From: Opitutus sp.
GTDB taxonomy: Bacteria > Verrucomicrobiota > Verrucomicrobiae > Opitutales > Opitutaceae
NCBI GenBank assembly: GCA_009695065.1
Contig: SIBR01000005.1
Location: forward strand, 62,001-126,000
Direction: 5' to 3'
DNA: 64,000 bases
The position numbers and the translations under genes were made by a program. The notes beneath the pieces are model-generated. The model saw only the letters and a list, made by a program, of their open reading frames with translations, did no database searches and was not told the origin of the DNA. Positions 8,401 to 17,365 of this stretch are shown here, piece after piece. Position 1 is the first letter of the stretch, and the number at the start of each line of letters is the position of its first letter.

Positions 8401-8732
8401 ACACCCAGAACTCGTCGTGGACCAACACGCTCGACATTAAGATCACGCAACAAATTCCCCTGCCTTACTACAATCGGATCAAGGCCGAGGCGTTCCTGAA
8501 TTTCATCAACCTCGGCAACTACGTGGACGATGCCTACGGCCTGCAGAAGGAAGTGCCGTTCTCCTACAAACGCGCGGTCGCCGGCGCCACCTACAACGCC
8601 GCCGCCAACGGTGGTGCGGGCCAGTGGATCTACACGTTCAACTCGAGCACGCTCGACGGCACGCCGACCACGGCCAACGACACACCCGTCTCGCGCTGGC
8701 AGATCCAGGCCGGTATGCGCTTCAAGTTCTGA
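5496..8732 (+). CDS. Oar-like TonB-dependent outer-membrane receptor
   Basis: The protein has 1078 residues. A signal peptide (MNKPFMLKYLLSFIFAMSCFL, cut near TAWGQ) leads into a carboxypeptidase-regulatory-like beta-sandwich at about 35-115 (LSGYVSDTGGKTLSGATV, GQFNFSGLRVGGPYTV). A plug domain follows (about 135-260, with QNFRFNSFLVDGV, DVRHAGFTGALLNAVTKSG), then a large beta-barrel ending in the aromatic motif MRFKF. Oar-type proteins import large substrates or serve in adhesion and export. In Opitutaceae they are often many-copy and polymer-linked, but no substrate can be deduced here. Starts at 5496 and 5508 are both possible. No neighbouring TonB or SusD gene is seen. A sigma-54 promoter match precedes it and a strong terminator follows. 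Confidence 0.9.
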   Translation: MNRTMNKPFMLKYLLSFIFAMSCFLTPTAWGQGITTSALSGYVSDTGGKTLSGATVVGVHEPTGTRATTETRANGQFNFSGLRVGGPYTVTVSSSTYHTETRSDVFLDLGAAQELSFSLSSVVVKLEAFNVATDRDLTFGSRIGGVRSYDSVQISEVATVRRNVQDIAALDSRLALMSLDQGGNLSAQGQNFRFNSFLVDGVQAVDSFGLNGNGFSSLRSPIPLEAIEALNVELSPYDVRHAGFTGALLNAVTKSGSNTFHGNASFEFTNQDMRAKNPVSGVKDTFKERTFNYGLRGPIIKNILFFAINYDDFKRTAAPPAANFVPDATVLATVAARAKTLGYDVGTLDANNTATQRTLLAKVDWNVMEGQRFALTYRKNYGHDTNFAGFSGATATTTSNYWFQQPRNTDSYTGQLISNWTPNFRTEANLSQTKYDGSPANNGQPFPDVTVNGITGRRLDTGATATGSVEFGTELSRQLNFITTKELNANIVGEYTVGDHLLTAGAEQITTKYTNKFLQRYYGTYTFASPTTWSAGKPPTAYQLAAVNPGYTLENVFAQWKYEALGLFIQDTWKPTRQLTLLGGIRLDYPTIGQAPPVAPGFQAAFGIANNTTNDGNYTVGPRAGFIYELKTDRKTKIRGGIGLFQGKNPAVWISNAYSNAGAANNVVANAAQLATVTFQPDVTKQPVFPAAVPTPNINVTDPDFVQPAVWKANLGIDHKLPGNLVFTAEYNYVKNFKQPNVEYLNYLESSGATGPATMPDGRIRYAGTITPTGTFPVGGVTTAFPGSSLGGRRRVATFGDVFKLKNTNKGYSNGVTLGLSRPMKDGWAASVSWTHQHTTEVSPITSSTASSNYSNRASFNPNEDVASVSNTNIPNRIVGTFTRQFQFIKGSPTSVSLVYQGRTGRPYSWIFRGDANGDGFTFNDLLYVPTGPADPKVLWASMAERDAFFDFASTSGLNKYAGGHPGRNTQNSSWTNTLDIKITQQIPLPYYNRIKAEAFLNFINLGNYVDDAYGLQKEVPFSYKRAVAGATYNAAANGGAGQWIYTFNSSTLDGTPTTANDTPVSRWQIQAGMRFKF

Positions 8733-8760
8733 TCGAGTAGTTCCAGCTCGTCGCTCAGCC

Positions 8761-8792
8761 GGCGGCCGCGAATTTCGCGGCCGCCTTTTTTT
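8761..8792 (+). terminator. Rho-independent terminator of the Oar-like receptor gene
   Basis: A near-perfect 25-base palindrome (GGCGGCCGCG ... CGCGGCCGCC, 8761-8785) is followed by seven T. It begins 28 bases after the stop codon. Confidence 0.9.
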
Positions 8793-9087
8793 GGCCCACA
8801 GACAAATCTCCCGCCCCGCCTCGCTTCATCCGGGGAACTTCGCCACTTTCTTTCCGTCAACCTATCACCCATTGTTCATCGCACATGGCACATCGTTCAT
8901 CTTCCGTCCGCCATCCGCATGATAAACCTCTCCCCCGAAAAATCCAGTTTCCTATCAGTAACCATGTCCGATTGCCCGCCACTCGGATCCACTCGGGCCG
9001 CGGATAAAAATTCCGCTGGAGCCATTGCAGTAATCAGATTGCGCCCTCGCCACCTTTCTCCGCCACCTGTGTCGGATTGTTGCCGCC

Positions 9088-10116
9088 TCAGCCGAGCTTG
9101 GCGGTGAGTGCCGCCACCTGCTTTTCGAGTTCGCGCATCCGCAGGATCATCTCGGGCAATTTTTGGAGACCGATCCACTGGCGCTTGGCCTGCTTGTCCG
9201 GCACGGCGGGATAACCGAGCACGGTTTCCTTGTCGGCCACATCTCGGGTGACGCCGGATTTCCCCCCGATGGTCACTTGGCGGCCGATCTTGAGATGCCC
9301 CGCGACGCCCGACTGCGACGCGATTACGCAATAATCGCCAAAATGGGTGCTGCCGGCGAATCCGCACTGGCCCATGATGAGACAATGCTCGCCGAAAACG
9401 ACGTTGTGCGCAACGTGCACGAGGTTGTCGATTTTGGTGCCCGCGCCGATCACCGTGGAGGCGAGCGCGGCGCGGTCGATGGCGGAGTTCGCCCCGATCT
9501 CGACGTCGTCGCCGATGATCACGTTGCCGACTTGAAGAATTTTCGCGTGCCGGCCCTGATCGAAAACGTAGCCGTAGCCGTCGGAGCCGATGACGGTGCC
9601 GGCGTGAATGGCGACACGATGGCCGATTTGCGTGCGCGCGTAGAGCACGACGTTGGGGAACAGGCACACATCGTCGCCGATCGAACAATCGCGCCCAATG
9701 TGATTGCCGCCCAGCAGCGCCGAGCGGGCGCCGACCGTCACGCCCGCGCCGATCACGCAGCCGGGGCCCACGTACGCCGTGGCCGCGACCTGCGCCGACG
9801 GCGCGATGTTCGCACTCGGATGGATGCCGGGCGGATGTTGGTCCGGCGGAAAAAACAGCGGCAGCACGCGGGCCGCGGCCACGCGGGCGTTGGCCACGCG
9901 GATAACTACCTTCGTGGCCGAGGCGAAAGGGCCCGACACCAGAATGGCCGACGCCGCGCTTGCCTCGGCGGCGACGAAGTAAGTGTCCTTCTCAGCAAAC
10001 GTCAGATCGCCAGGGCGAGCCCGGTCGGCGGCGGCAAAGCCCGTGAGCAGCACCGCGCCGTCGCCGATGACTTCGCCCTTCAGTTGCTCCGCGATCTGAG
10101 TGGCCGTGAAAGTCAT
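9088..10116 (-). CDS. lpxD: UDP-3-O-acylglucosamine N-acyltransferase LpxD
   Basis: LpxD adds the N-linked 3-hydroxyacyl chain to UDP-3-O-acyl-glucosamine, the third step of lipid A synthesis in the cytoplasm. The 342-residue protein has the N-terminal uridine-binding domain (about 1-100, FTATQIAEQLKGEVIGDG) and a long left-handed beta-helix of hexapeptide repeats (about 105-310). The catalytic histidine lies in the motif VHVAHNVVFGEHCLI, followed by GQCGFAGSTHFGDYC. A C-terminal helix (RMRELEKQVAALTAKL) carries the acyl-carrier-protein contact. Length matches the family. It is 18 bases from the desaturase gene upstream on the same strand, so both probably act in membrane lipid supply. Its presence shows a lipid-A-bearing outer membrane. 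Confidence 0.96.
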   Translation of the reverse strand: MTFTATQIAEQLKGEVIGDGAVLLTGFAAADRARPGDLTFAEKDTYFVAAEASAASAILVSGPFASATKVVIRVANARVAAARVLPLFFPPDQHPPGIHPSANIAPSAQVAATAYVGPGCVIGAGVTVGARSALLGGNHIGRDCSIGDDVCLFPNVVLYARTQIGHRVAIHAGTVIGSDGYGYVFDQGRHAKILQVGNVIIGDDVEIGANSAIDRAALASTVIGAGTKIDNLVHVAHNVVFGEHCLIMGQCGFAGSTHFGDYCVIASQSGVAGHLKIGRQVTIGGKSGVTRDVADKETVLGYPAVPDKQAKRQWIGLQKLPEMILRMRELEKQVAALTAKLG

Positions 10117-10134
10117 GGCGGGTGCGAGTGGAGT

Positions 10135-11139
10135 TTACAGGCCGCGGACGCCGACCATGCGTTGCGCCTCGACATCCCAGACCTTGAGGCGAAGGCAGCG
10201 GTAAATATCAGCGGGCCACAACGACGTCGTTTTGGGCGACTGCAATTCAGGGATCGCGCGAATGACTTCGGGCAGCCGGTAAAACGGAATGCGGGCGTTC
10301 AGGTGATGGACGTGGTGGTAGGCGATGTTGGCGGTGAACCAGCCCATGATCCGGCCGGTGCGCATGAAGCTCGATGATTCGAGGGCGGCCTTTTCGTAGG
10401 TCCAGCCGTCGCGGTCGGTGAAGGACACACCGGGAAAATTATGCTGGGCGTAGAAAAAATACGCGCTGACTGCGCCCATGATGAAGTGCATGATCGTCTG
10501 CGTGAGCACGAGCGCCTGCCAGCCGCCATAGGCCAAAAGTGCGGCGCCAATGGCCAGGTGAACGATCACCGCGATCAGGCAGTCGAGATGTTTGCGGGGA
10601 TGATTCAAGAACGGCTTGAGGCACATCCCGTGGAGAAACATGAACACATAGCCAAACAGGATCGTGAGCGGGTGGCGGACGAACAGGTAGGCCAGGCGCC
10701 TGCCCCGTGAACTCCGCGAAAACTCTTCCTTCGTCATGATCGGATACGAGCCGATGTGCGACCCGCGCAGCTTAGAGTTATGCTTGTGATGGTGGTTGTG
10801 CGAACTGCGCCACACGCTGCTCGGGCTGATCGCCAGAATGCCGAAAACGCGCATCAACCGCTCGGCGAGCCGCGACTGCGGCAAAATCGCGTGGTGCTGC
10901 TGATCGTGATAGATGACGAAGAAGCGTGTGAGCAACAGACCGGAGAGCACGCTGCAGGCCATCTTGGCCCCCACATGAAAATTCCACAGCGTGCCGGTGA
11001 GCGAGACCAGCAGGAGAAACGCGGCCCACAGGATCGCCCACCAGCTTTGCCGCGCGTTGTCCTTCGCAAAACGCTTGGTGGCCAGGGTCAGGTCCACTTC
11101 TGTTTTCGCTTGGGGAGCGCTGGGGTTGAGTGCGAACAT
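10135..11139 (-). CDS. Membrane fatty-acid desaturase
   Basis: The protein has 334 residues from the ATG at 11139. It carries the three histidine boxes of the di-iron desaturase/hydroxylase superfamily: HDQQHH (about 88), HNHHH (about 124) and HHVHH (about 290). Between them are hydrophobic pairs (WAILWAAFLLLVSLTG, LTILFGYVFMFLHG, VIVHLAIGAALLAYGG). These enzymes insert double bonds into acyl chains in the inner membrane using O2 and an electron donor. The box spacing fits acyl-lipid desaturases. Position and substrate specificity are not deducible. Adjacent to lpxD on the same strand. Confidence 0.87.
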   Translation of the reverse strand: MFALNPSAPQAKTEVDLTLATKRFAKDNARQSWWAILWAAFLLLVSLTGTLWNFHVGAKMACSVLSGLLLTRFFVIYHDQQHHAILPQSRLAERLMRVFGILAISPSSVWRSSHNHHHKHNSKLRGSHIGSYPIMTKEEFSRSSRGRRLAYLFVRHPLTILFGYVFMFLHGMCLKPFLNHPRKHLDCLIAVIVHLAIGAALLAYGGWQALVLTQTIMHFIMGAVSAYFFYAQHNFPGVSFTDRDGWTYEKAALESSSFMRTGRIMGWFTANIAYHHVHHLNARIPFYRLPEVIRAIPELQSPKTTSLWPADIYRCLRLKVWDVEAQRMVGVRGL

Positions 11140-11337
11140 GGCTTCGCAGAGATTGAGGAAGACCCTCACATTCGCGCAAGAAATATGTCACCAGCGACCC
11201 GGGTCGGCGCTCGCAACAGAGCGAACCGACGTGCAGCCGGGGATTGCCTCTTCGTGCCGTTCTTCGCGGGTCGATCGCCCACCAAAAAAAAATGCGCAAT
11301 GGTGCCGTGCTCCTTTCCTCCCTCCGTCGATAACGCC

Positions 11338-11430
11338 ATGTCCGATCTCTCGCCACTCCCCACCGAGCCACGCCCCGGCCTTTACAGTCACTACAAGGGC
11401 AACGACTACCGCGTGCTCGGCCTCCCGCAA
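11338..11430 (+). pseudogene. DUF1653 protein, only the first ~28 codons
   Basis: The ATG at 11338 starts MSDLSPLPTEPRPGLYSHY followed by KGNDYRVLGL, which is the beginning of DUF1653-type small proteins (Y-x-H-Y-K-G-x-x-Y-x-V-L-G). After LGL the expected A-R-H-S-E-T does not follow. Instead the sequence becomes the reverse complement of an IS3-type transposase start (11418-11506). The rest of the gene is lost, so this is a stub cut by an insertion sequence and later deletion. Confidence 0.55.
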
Positions 11431-11506
11431 GATGCGCATCTTCTGTTCCGTCGTGTGTCTTTTGCCTTTCAAGGTCTGGGCTCCTTTTAGAGCCGCAGTC
11501 TAACAT
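11418..11506 (-). mobile_element. IS3-family OrfA start fragment
   Basis: On the minus strand a TTG at 11472 begins LKGKRHTTEQKMRILREAE, the N-terminus of IS3-family OrfA transposase proteins (a K-G-K-R-x-T-x-E-Q-x-x-R-I-L-R-E-A pattern), the first helix of its helix-turn-helix. About 35 bases of untranslated left end precede it, up to 11506, where TGTTAGAC... may be the terminal inverted repeat. The rest of OrfA, OrfB and the right end are missing. The fragment abuts the DUF1653 stub. Confidence 0.55.
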
Positions 11507-11865
11507 GGCAAGTGGCCTAGATTTCGGGGGATCACCGTGCTCGCACAGGCGGAGTTGCTGGGCGCGGAGTGGGTGCAGTCCATGATATTGCTCAAAAGGT
11601 CAGGGGCGGAGATATTTCATAGTGAAAGAGTCCGACTCCTCGACGAAACTCGGCCCTCCGTAGCATCATCGCGAAAATGCGCAGCATTCGCGCGGCAGGA
11701 TGGATGCAGGCTGGCCGGCAACGGGCCTCAATCTTTCTATCTGGTTACTATTTTTCTGTGTGCAGTTGGCGTTTTCTTGATTCGTTTTCGCTGCACGCCA
11801 TTACGTCACTTATCGGCGAGCTAGACTTAGGATTTGCCCCTCCTGCCGAACCCACGGGTATCACC
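11507..11865. other. 359-base stretch with no recognisable gene
   Basis: Several short open frames exist here, but none has recognisable motifs or a believable start. Base composition is less GC-rich than the neighbours, with T-rich patches around 11740-11800. It is probably decayed or element-derived sequence between the IS3 fragment and the TfoX-like stub. Confidence 0.5.
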
Positions 11866-11925
11866 ATGGCCTACGACGAAACTCTCGCCTCCCGGATTGG
11901 CCGCTATTTCGCGACCACGGACGTG
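11866..11925 (+). pseudogene. TfoX N-terminal-like protein stub
   Basis: An ATG at 11866 begins MAYDETLASRIGRYFATTDVT, strongly like the start of TfoX/Sxy N-terminal-domain proteins (M-A-Y-D-E-x-L-A-x-R-I). The family's next element, the M-F-G-G-L-A-F motif, is absent and the frame runs into unrelated sequence up to the SRPBCC gene at 11981. It looks like a 5' stub left by a deletion of about 250 bases. Confidence 0.4.
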
Positions 11926-11980
11926 ACGGTTAATTCGATCCCCGTGCTTCGTCCAGGCCCCAGTTCAGCCCTCATACCCT

Positions 11981-12520
11981 ATGCTCATTAAAATCCTCGT
12001 GGTCCTCGCCGTCGTCGTGGTTGTTGTGGCCCTGCTCGCGGCCTTTCAAGCTGCCACCTACCGGGTGGTGCGCACCGCCGTCTTGGCCGCGCCGCCCGCC
12101 AAAGTTTTCGTCCACACCAACGATCTGCACAGCTACCAAATTTGGAATCCTTTTGGTAAATCCGATTCCGCCGCAAGGTACACCTATGAAGGTCCGGCCA
12201 CCGGGGTTGGTTCCGTGCTGAAATGGTCCAGCAGCGGCCAGACGGGCGCCGGCACCATGACGAATGTCGAGAGCCGGACGAACGAGTTGGTTCGTTACCG
12301 GTTGGTGTTCATCCGGCCCATGGCCGGGACGGGCACAATGGCGTTTACGCTCCAACCGCAAGGGGGCCAAACGCTGGTCACCTAGAGCATGGAGGGCGAC
12401 AAATCGTATCTCGCCAAGCTCATGGGGCTTTTCATGAGCATGGACAAAATGTTGGGCGGTGCGTTTGAGCGCGGCCTCGGGGAACTCAAGACGATCGTCG
12501 AAAAGGAAGCGCCGCACTGA
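11981..12520 (+). pseudogene. SRPBCC (polyketide cyclase-like) membrane-anchored protein, stopped by TGG>TAG
   Basis: The reading begins with an N-terminal membrane anchor (LIKILVVLAVVVVVVALLAA) and continues as an SRPBCC barrel: VRTAVLAAPPAKVFVHTNDL, WNPFGK, YEGPATGVG, GAGTMTNVESR, FTLQPQGGQTLVT. At 12383-12385 a TAG occurs exactly where the family has a conserved Trp (V-T-W-x-M-x-G). The same frame then continues with SMEGDKSYLAKLMGLFMSMDKMLGG and the expected C-terminal helix, ending at 12520. The protein is therefore interrupted by a single substitution at about residue 135 of 179. A suppressor tRNA or readthrough is possible but no evidence for one is present. Confidence 0.85.
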
Positions 12521-12564
12521 TTTTCCGCCACGGGGCGGATGCCCGGTGCCGCGTCCGGCGCCGC

Positions 12565-12945
12565 TCACTTCGCCATGAGCTGGCTGTAGATGAGCTCGAA
12601 GGAATCGGGGCCGACGCTGAATTCGCCGCGAAATGGGAAGTCCATCACCGCCAGGAGAAAAACCAGCAGACCGAGCCGGCAGGCGAGAATGGATGTCATC
12701 AAATCGCATTCGACCATCACCCGACCTTGTTGCGGCAACGCGAGCACGAGGTCGACGGCGCGCTGGGAGTTGGCGAGGAGGTAACACGCTTCGGCCAGCA
12801 CGATCTCACAGGTGGCGGGCGCTTCGCCCAAGGCATCCAAAACTTCCCGCGCCCAAAGATGATGCTCATCCGCCGCGTTGGCGAAGGCGACGAACGGACC
12901 GGTATCGAGAATGTCGCGCGAACTAGCCACGCACGAAACCTTCAC
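12565..12945 (-). pseudogene. PIN-domain (VapC-like) fragment fused to a DUF4239-like C-terminal tail
   Basis: From a GTG at 12945 the frame reads ILDTGPFVAFANAADEHHLWA, then CEIVLAEACYLLANSQRAVD: the first half of a PIN-domain RNase with the first acidic residue (ILDTG) and the E of the L-x-E-A box. The second half with the remaining acidic residues is missing. After about residue 85 the sequence changes to RLGLLVFLLAVMDFPFRGEF then a V-x-P-D-x-F-x-L-I-Y tail, which looks like the end of DUF4239 (bestrophin-like) membrane proteins. So two unrelated genes seem to have been joined by deletion. It is not expected to be a working toxin. Its GTG overlaps the TGA of an upstream open frame. Confidence 0.55.
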
Positions 12946-13163
12946 GCCGGGAAAGGTCGCTTGGCCCACTCCTGACTCCACCGCGTTCGGGAGCGAAGCC
13001 GTTCCACGTCTGTGGTTTTTTGCCATTGAGCAAAATCCTGCCGGACGTCGGCGCACGCGGGTGCTTGGGCGCTGGAGTTTTCCGGTTGGCCTTCAGCCGG
13101 TGGCGGGCTGGTCGGGAATCCGCTGCGGTCAAGAATGATGATGCGAGGGCTCGGCCAAAACCT
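12942..13163 (-). pseudogene. Possible antitoxin-like open frame overlapping the PIN gene (no clear start)
   Basis: An open frame runs from about 13163 to a TGA at 12942-12944 and overlaps the PIN gene's GTG as GTGA, the arrangement usual for toxin-antitoxin pairs. Its last part (RQDFAQWQKTTDVERLRSR, then WSQEWAKR) is protein-like and charged, but no ATG, GTG or TTG lies in a suitable upstream place and the N-terminal half is Pro-rich. I recognise no antitoxin family. It is most likely a remnant. Confidence 0.2.
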
Positions 13164-13164
13164 T

Positions 13165-13273
13165 TAACCGCTAATCTTCGCTAATGAACTCTAATTACGA
13201 AGTGGAGATGAAAGCGTCCGGAAGAAAACCGCGCTCTCCTAAATTAGCGCCGCTTAGCGTGGATTAGCGGTTA
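13165..13273. repeat. Imperfect inverted repeat (109 bp) of GCTAAT-type motifs
   Basis: TAACCGCTAAT at 13165-13175 is exactly complementary to ATTAGCGGTTA at 13263-13273. The homology continues inward for about 33 bases in each arm with mismatches (CGCTAA and CTAATT blocks conserved in both arms), leaving a central part of about 40 bases. It fills the gap between icd and the PIN fragment. The AT-rich repeated motif contrasts with the GC-rich surroundings and suggests a dispersed palindromic (REP/MITE-like) element or a transcription-stop structure. Confidence 0.7.
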
Positions 13274-13313
13274 CTGTCTTTTTCGGAGTCAGGCGGAATT
13301 CGGCGACCCCGCC

Positions 13314-16062
<2,749 letters not shown>

Positions 16063-16599
16063 ATGAAAAAACTCCTTTCGCTTTTCCTGCTCTCCGCGGC
16101 CGGCCTGCTGGCCCAGCCTGCGACCGTCGACCTCGGCTCCCGCGGCCAAGTCACCTTGTACTTCGCCGAGGGCTGGAGAGCGGCGCTGACCGACATGGGT
16201 GGGCAGGCAACCGTCAACGTGACGCCCACGGGTGATGCCAATGCGAACTGCACGCTGCTGATCACCACGCCGGAGCAGGATCGCTTTGATACGAAGGCGC
16301 GGCTGAAACTGCGCGTCGAAGCCGATGGGCGGCCGGTGGCGGAAGGTTCGGTCGAGGGCAAGGCCATCGGGCGGGAGTTTTCCCTTACGGCCGGTTTCGG
16401 CTTTTATTGCAATTTCACTGACGCGGAGATGAAGGGAAAGCCGCCGGAAAAGGGGAATTACAAGGTCATGAGCTCGGGCAAAATCCGGCTCGCGCCCGAC
16501 GTGATGATCGACGTGACCATCATGGCCGACGATTTCAAGGGCCAGGCCTACCAGCAATTGCTCGGGGCGATCGAGGGCATGGAATACAAGCGGCGTTGA
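16063..16599 (+). CDS. Secreted hypothetical protein
   Basis: The protein has 178 residues from the ATG at 16063. A clear signal peptide (KKLLSLFLLSAAGLLAQP) is followed by a beta-rich domain (VDLGSRGQVTLYFAEGWRA, CTLLITTPEQDRFD, FYCNFTDAEMKGKPPEKGNYK, IDVTIMADDFKG). I recognise no named family. The composition suits a periplasmic or surface beta-sandwich. It lies 69 bases upstream of pcp on the same strand and could be co-transcribed. Confidence 0.7.
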   Translation: MKKLLSLFLLSAAGLLAQPATVDLGSRGQVTLYFAEGWRAALTDMGGQATVNVTPTGDANANCTLLITTPEQDRFDTKARLKLRVEADGRPVAEGSVEGKAIGREFSLTAGFGFYCNFTDAEMKGKPPEKGNYKVMSSGKIRLAPDVMIDVTIMADDFKGQAYQQLLGAIEGMEYKRR

Positions 16600-16668
16600 C
16601 GCCACGCCCGAAACGCGACCAACGCGGCGAGTCAACCGAAACGAACGACCGATTCAATGGGACGACGC

Positions 16669-17304
16669 ATGAAGCTGGTGCTGATTACGGGTTTCGAGCC
16701 GTTTGGCGGGGACGTGATCAATCCCTCGCAGGAGATCGCGCAGGCGTTGGACGGGCGCACGGTCGCGGACCGCGCGATCGTCGGGGCGACGTTGCCCTGT
16801 GTCTTTGGCGGATCGCGGCAGGAATTGGTCCGGCTGTTGCGTGCGCACCAGCCCGGCGTGGTGATCTGTCTTGGCCTGGCGGGCGGGCGGGCGGAGATCG
16901 CGCTCGAGCGGGTGGCGATCAACGTGGATGACGCGCGGATCCCGGACAATGCAGGGCAGCAACCGATCGATGTGCCGGTGGTGCGAAGCGGACCGCCGGC
17001 GTATTGGTCGCGGCTGCCGATCAAAGCCATCGTGGCGGAACTGCGGGCGCGAAAGATTCCGGCGGTGGTCTCACAGACCGCGGGCACGTTTGTCTGCAAT
17101 CACGTGTTTTACGGTTTGATGCATTTGCTGCGCTGGCAGCGCCCGGTTCGGGCGGGGTTCATTCACGTGCCGGCCCGCGTGGGAATGAAGACCACGGCCC
17201 CAACGCTGCCGCTGGCGACCCTGGTCGAGGCGGTGGCGATCGCGATCGAAACGGCGGTGCGGCGGCCGCGTGACCTGCGGCATTCGGGCGGGGCGATCCA
17301 CTGA
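16669..17304 (+). CDS. pcp: Pyroglutamyl-peptidase I (peptidase C15)
   Basis: This cytoplasmic cysteine peptidase removes N-terminal pyroglutamate from peptides. The start MKLVLITGFEPFGGDVINPS is the family signature; an ATG four codons earlier (16657) is also possible. The catalytic triad is visible as Glu in ALERVAINVDDARIPDN (about 80), Cys in AGTFVCNHVFYGLMH (about 140) and His in AGFIHVPA (about 165). The length of 211 residues is normal. It converges with the PAS-phosphatase gene. Confidence 0.92.
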   Translation: MKLVLITGFEPFGGDVINPSQEIAQALDGRTVADRAIVGATLPCVFGGSRQELVRLLRAHQPGVVICLGLAGGRAEIALERVAINVDDARIPDNAGQQPIDVPVVRSGPPAYWSRLPIKAIVAELRARKIPAVVSQTAGTFVCNHVFYGLMHLLRWQRPVRAGFIHVPARVGMKTTAPTLPLATLVEAVAIAIETAVRRPRDLRHSGGAIH

Positions 17305-17365
17305 TCCGCGATGGCCGGATGCCGCGTGGCCCGGAAGATCGGCCGGGGACAACGCCGGCGGATGG

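Noticed and set aside
8793..9087. Small gene or RNA between the Oar terminator and lpxD
   Set aside because: Only short frames without motifs and no strong structure beyond the terminator itself.
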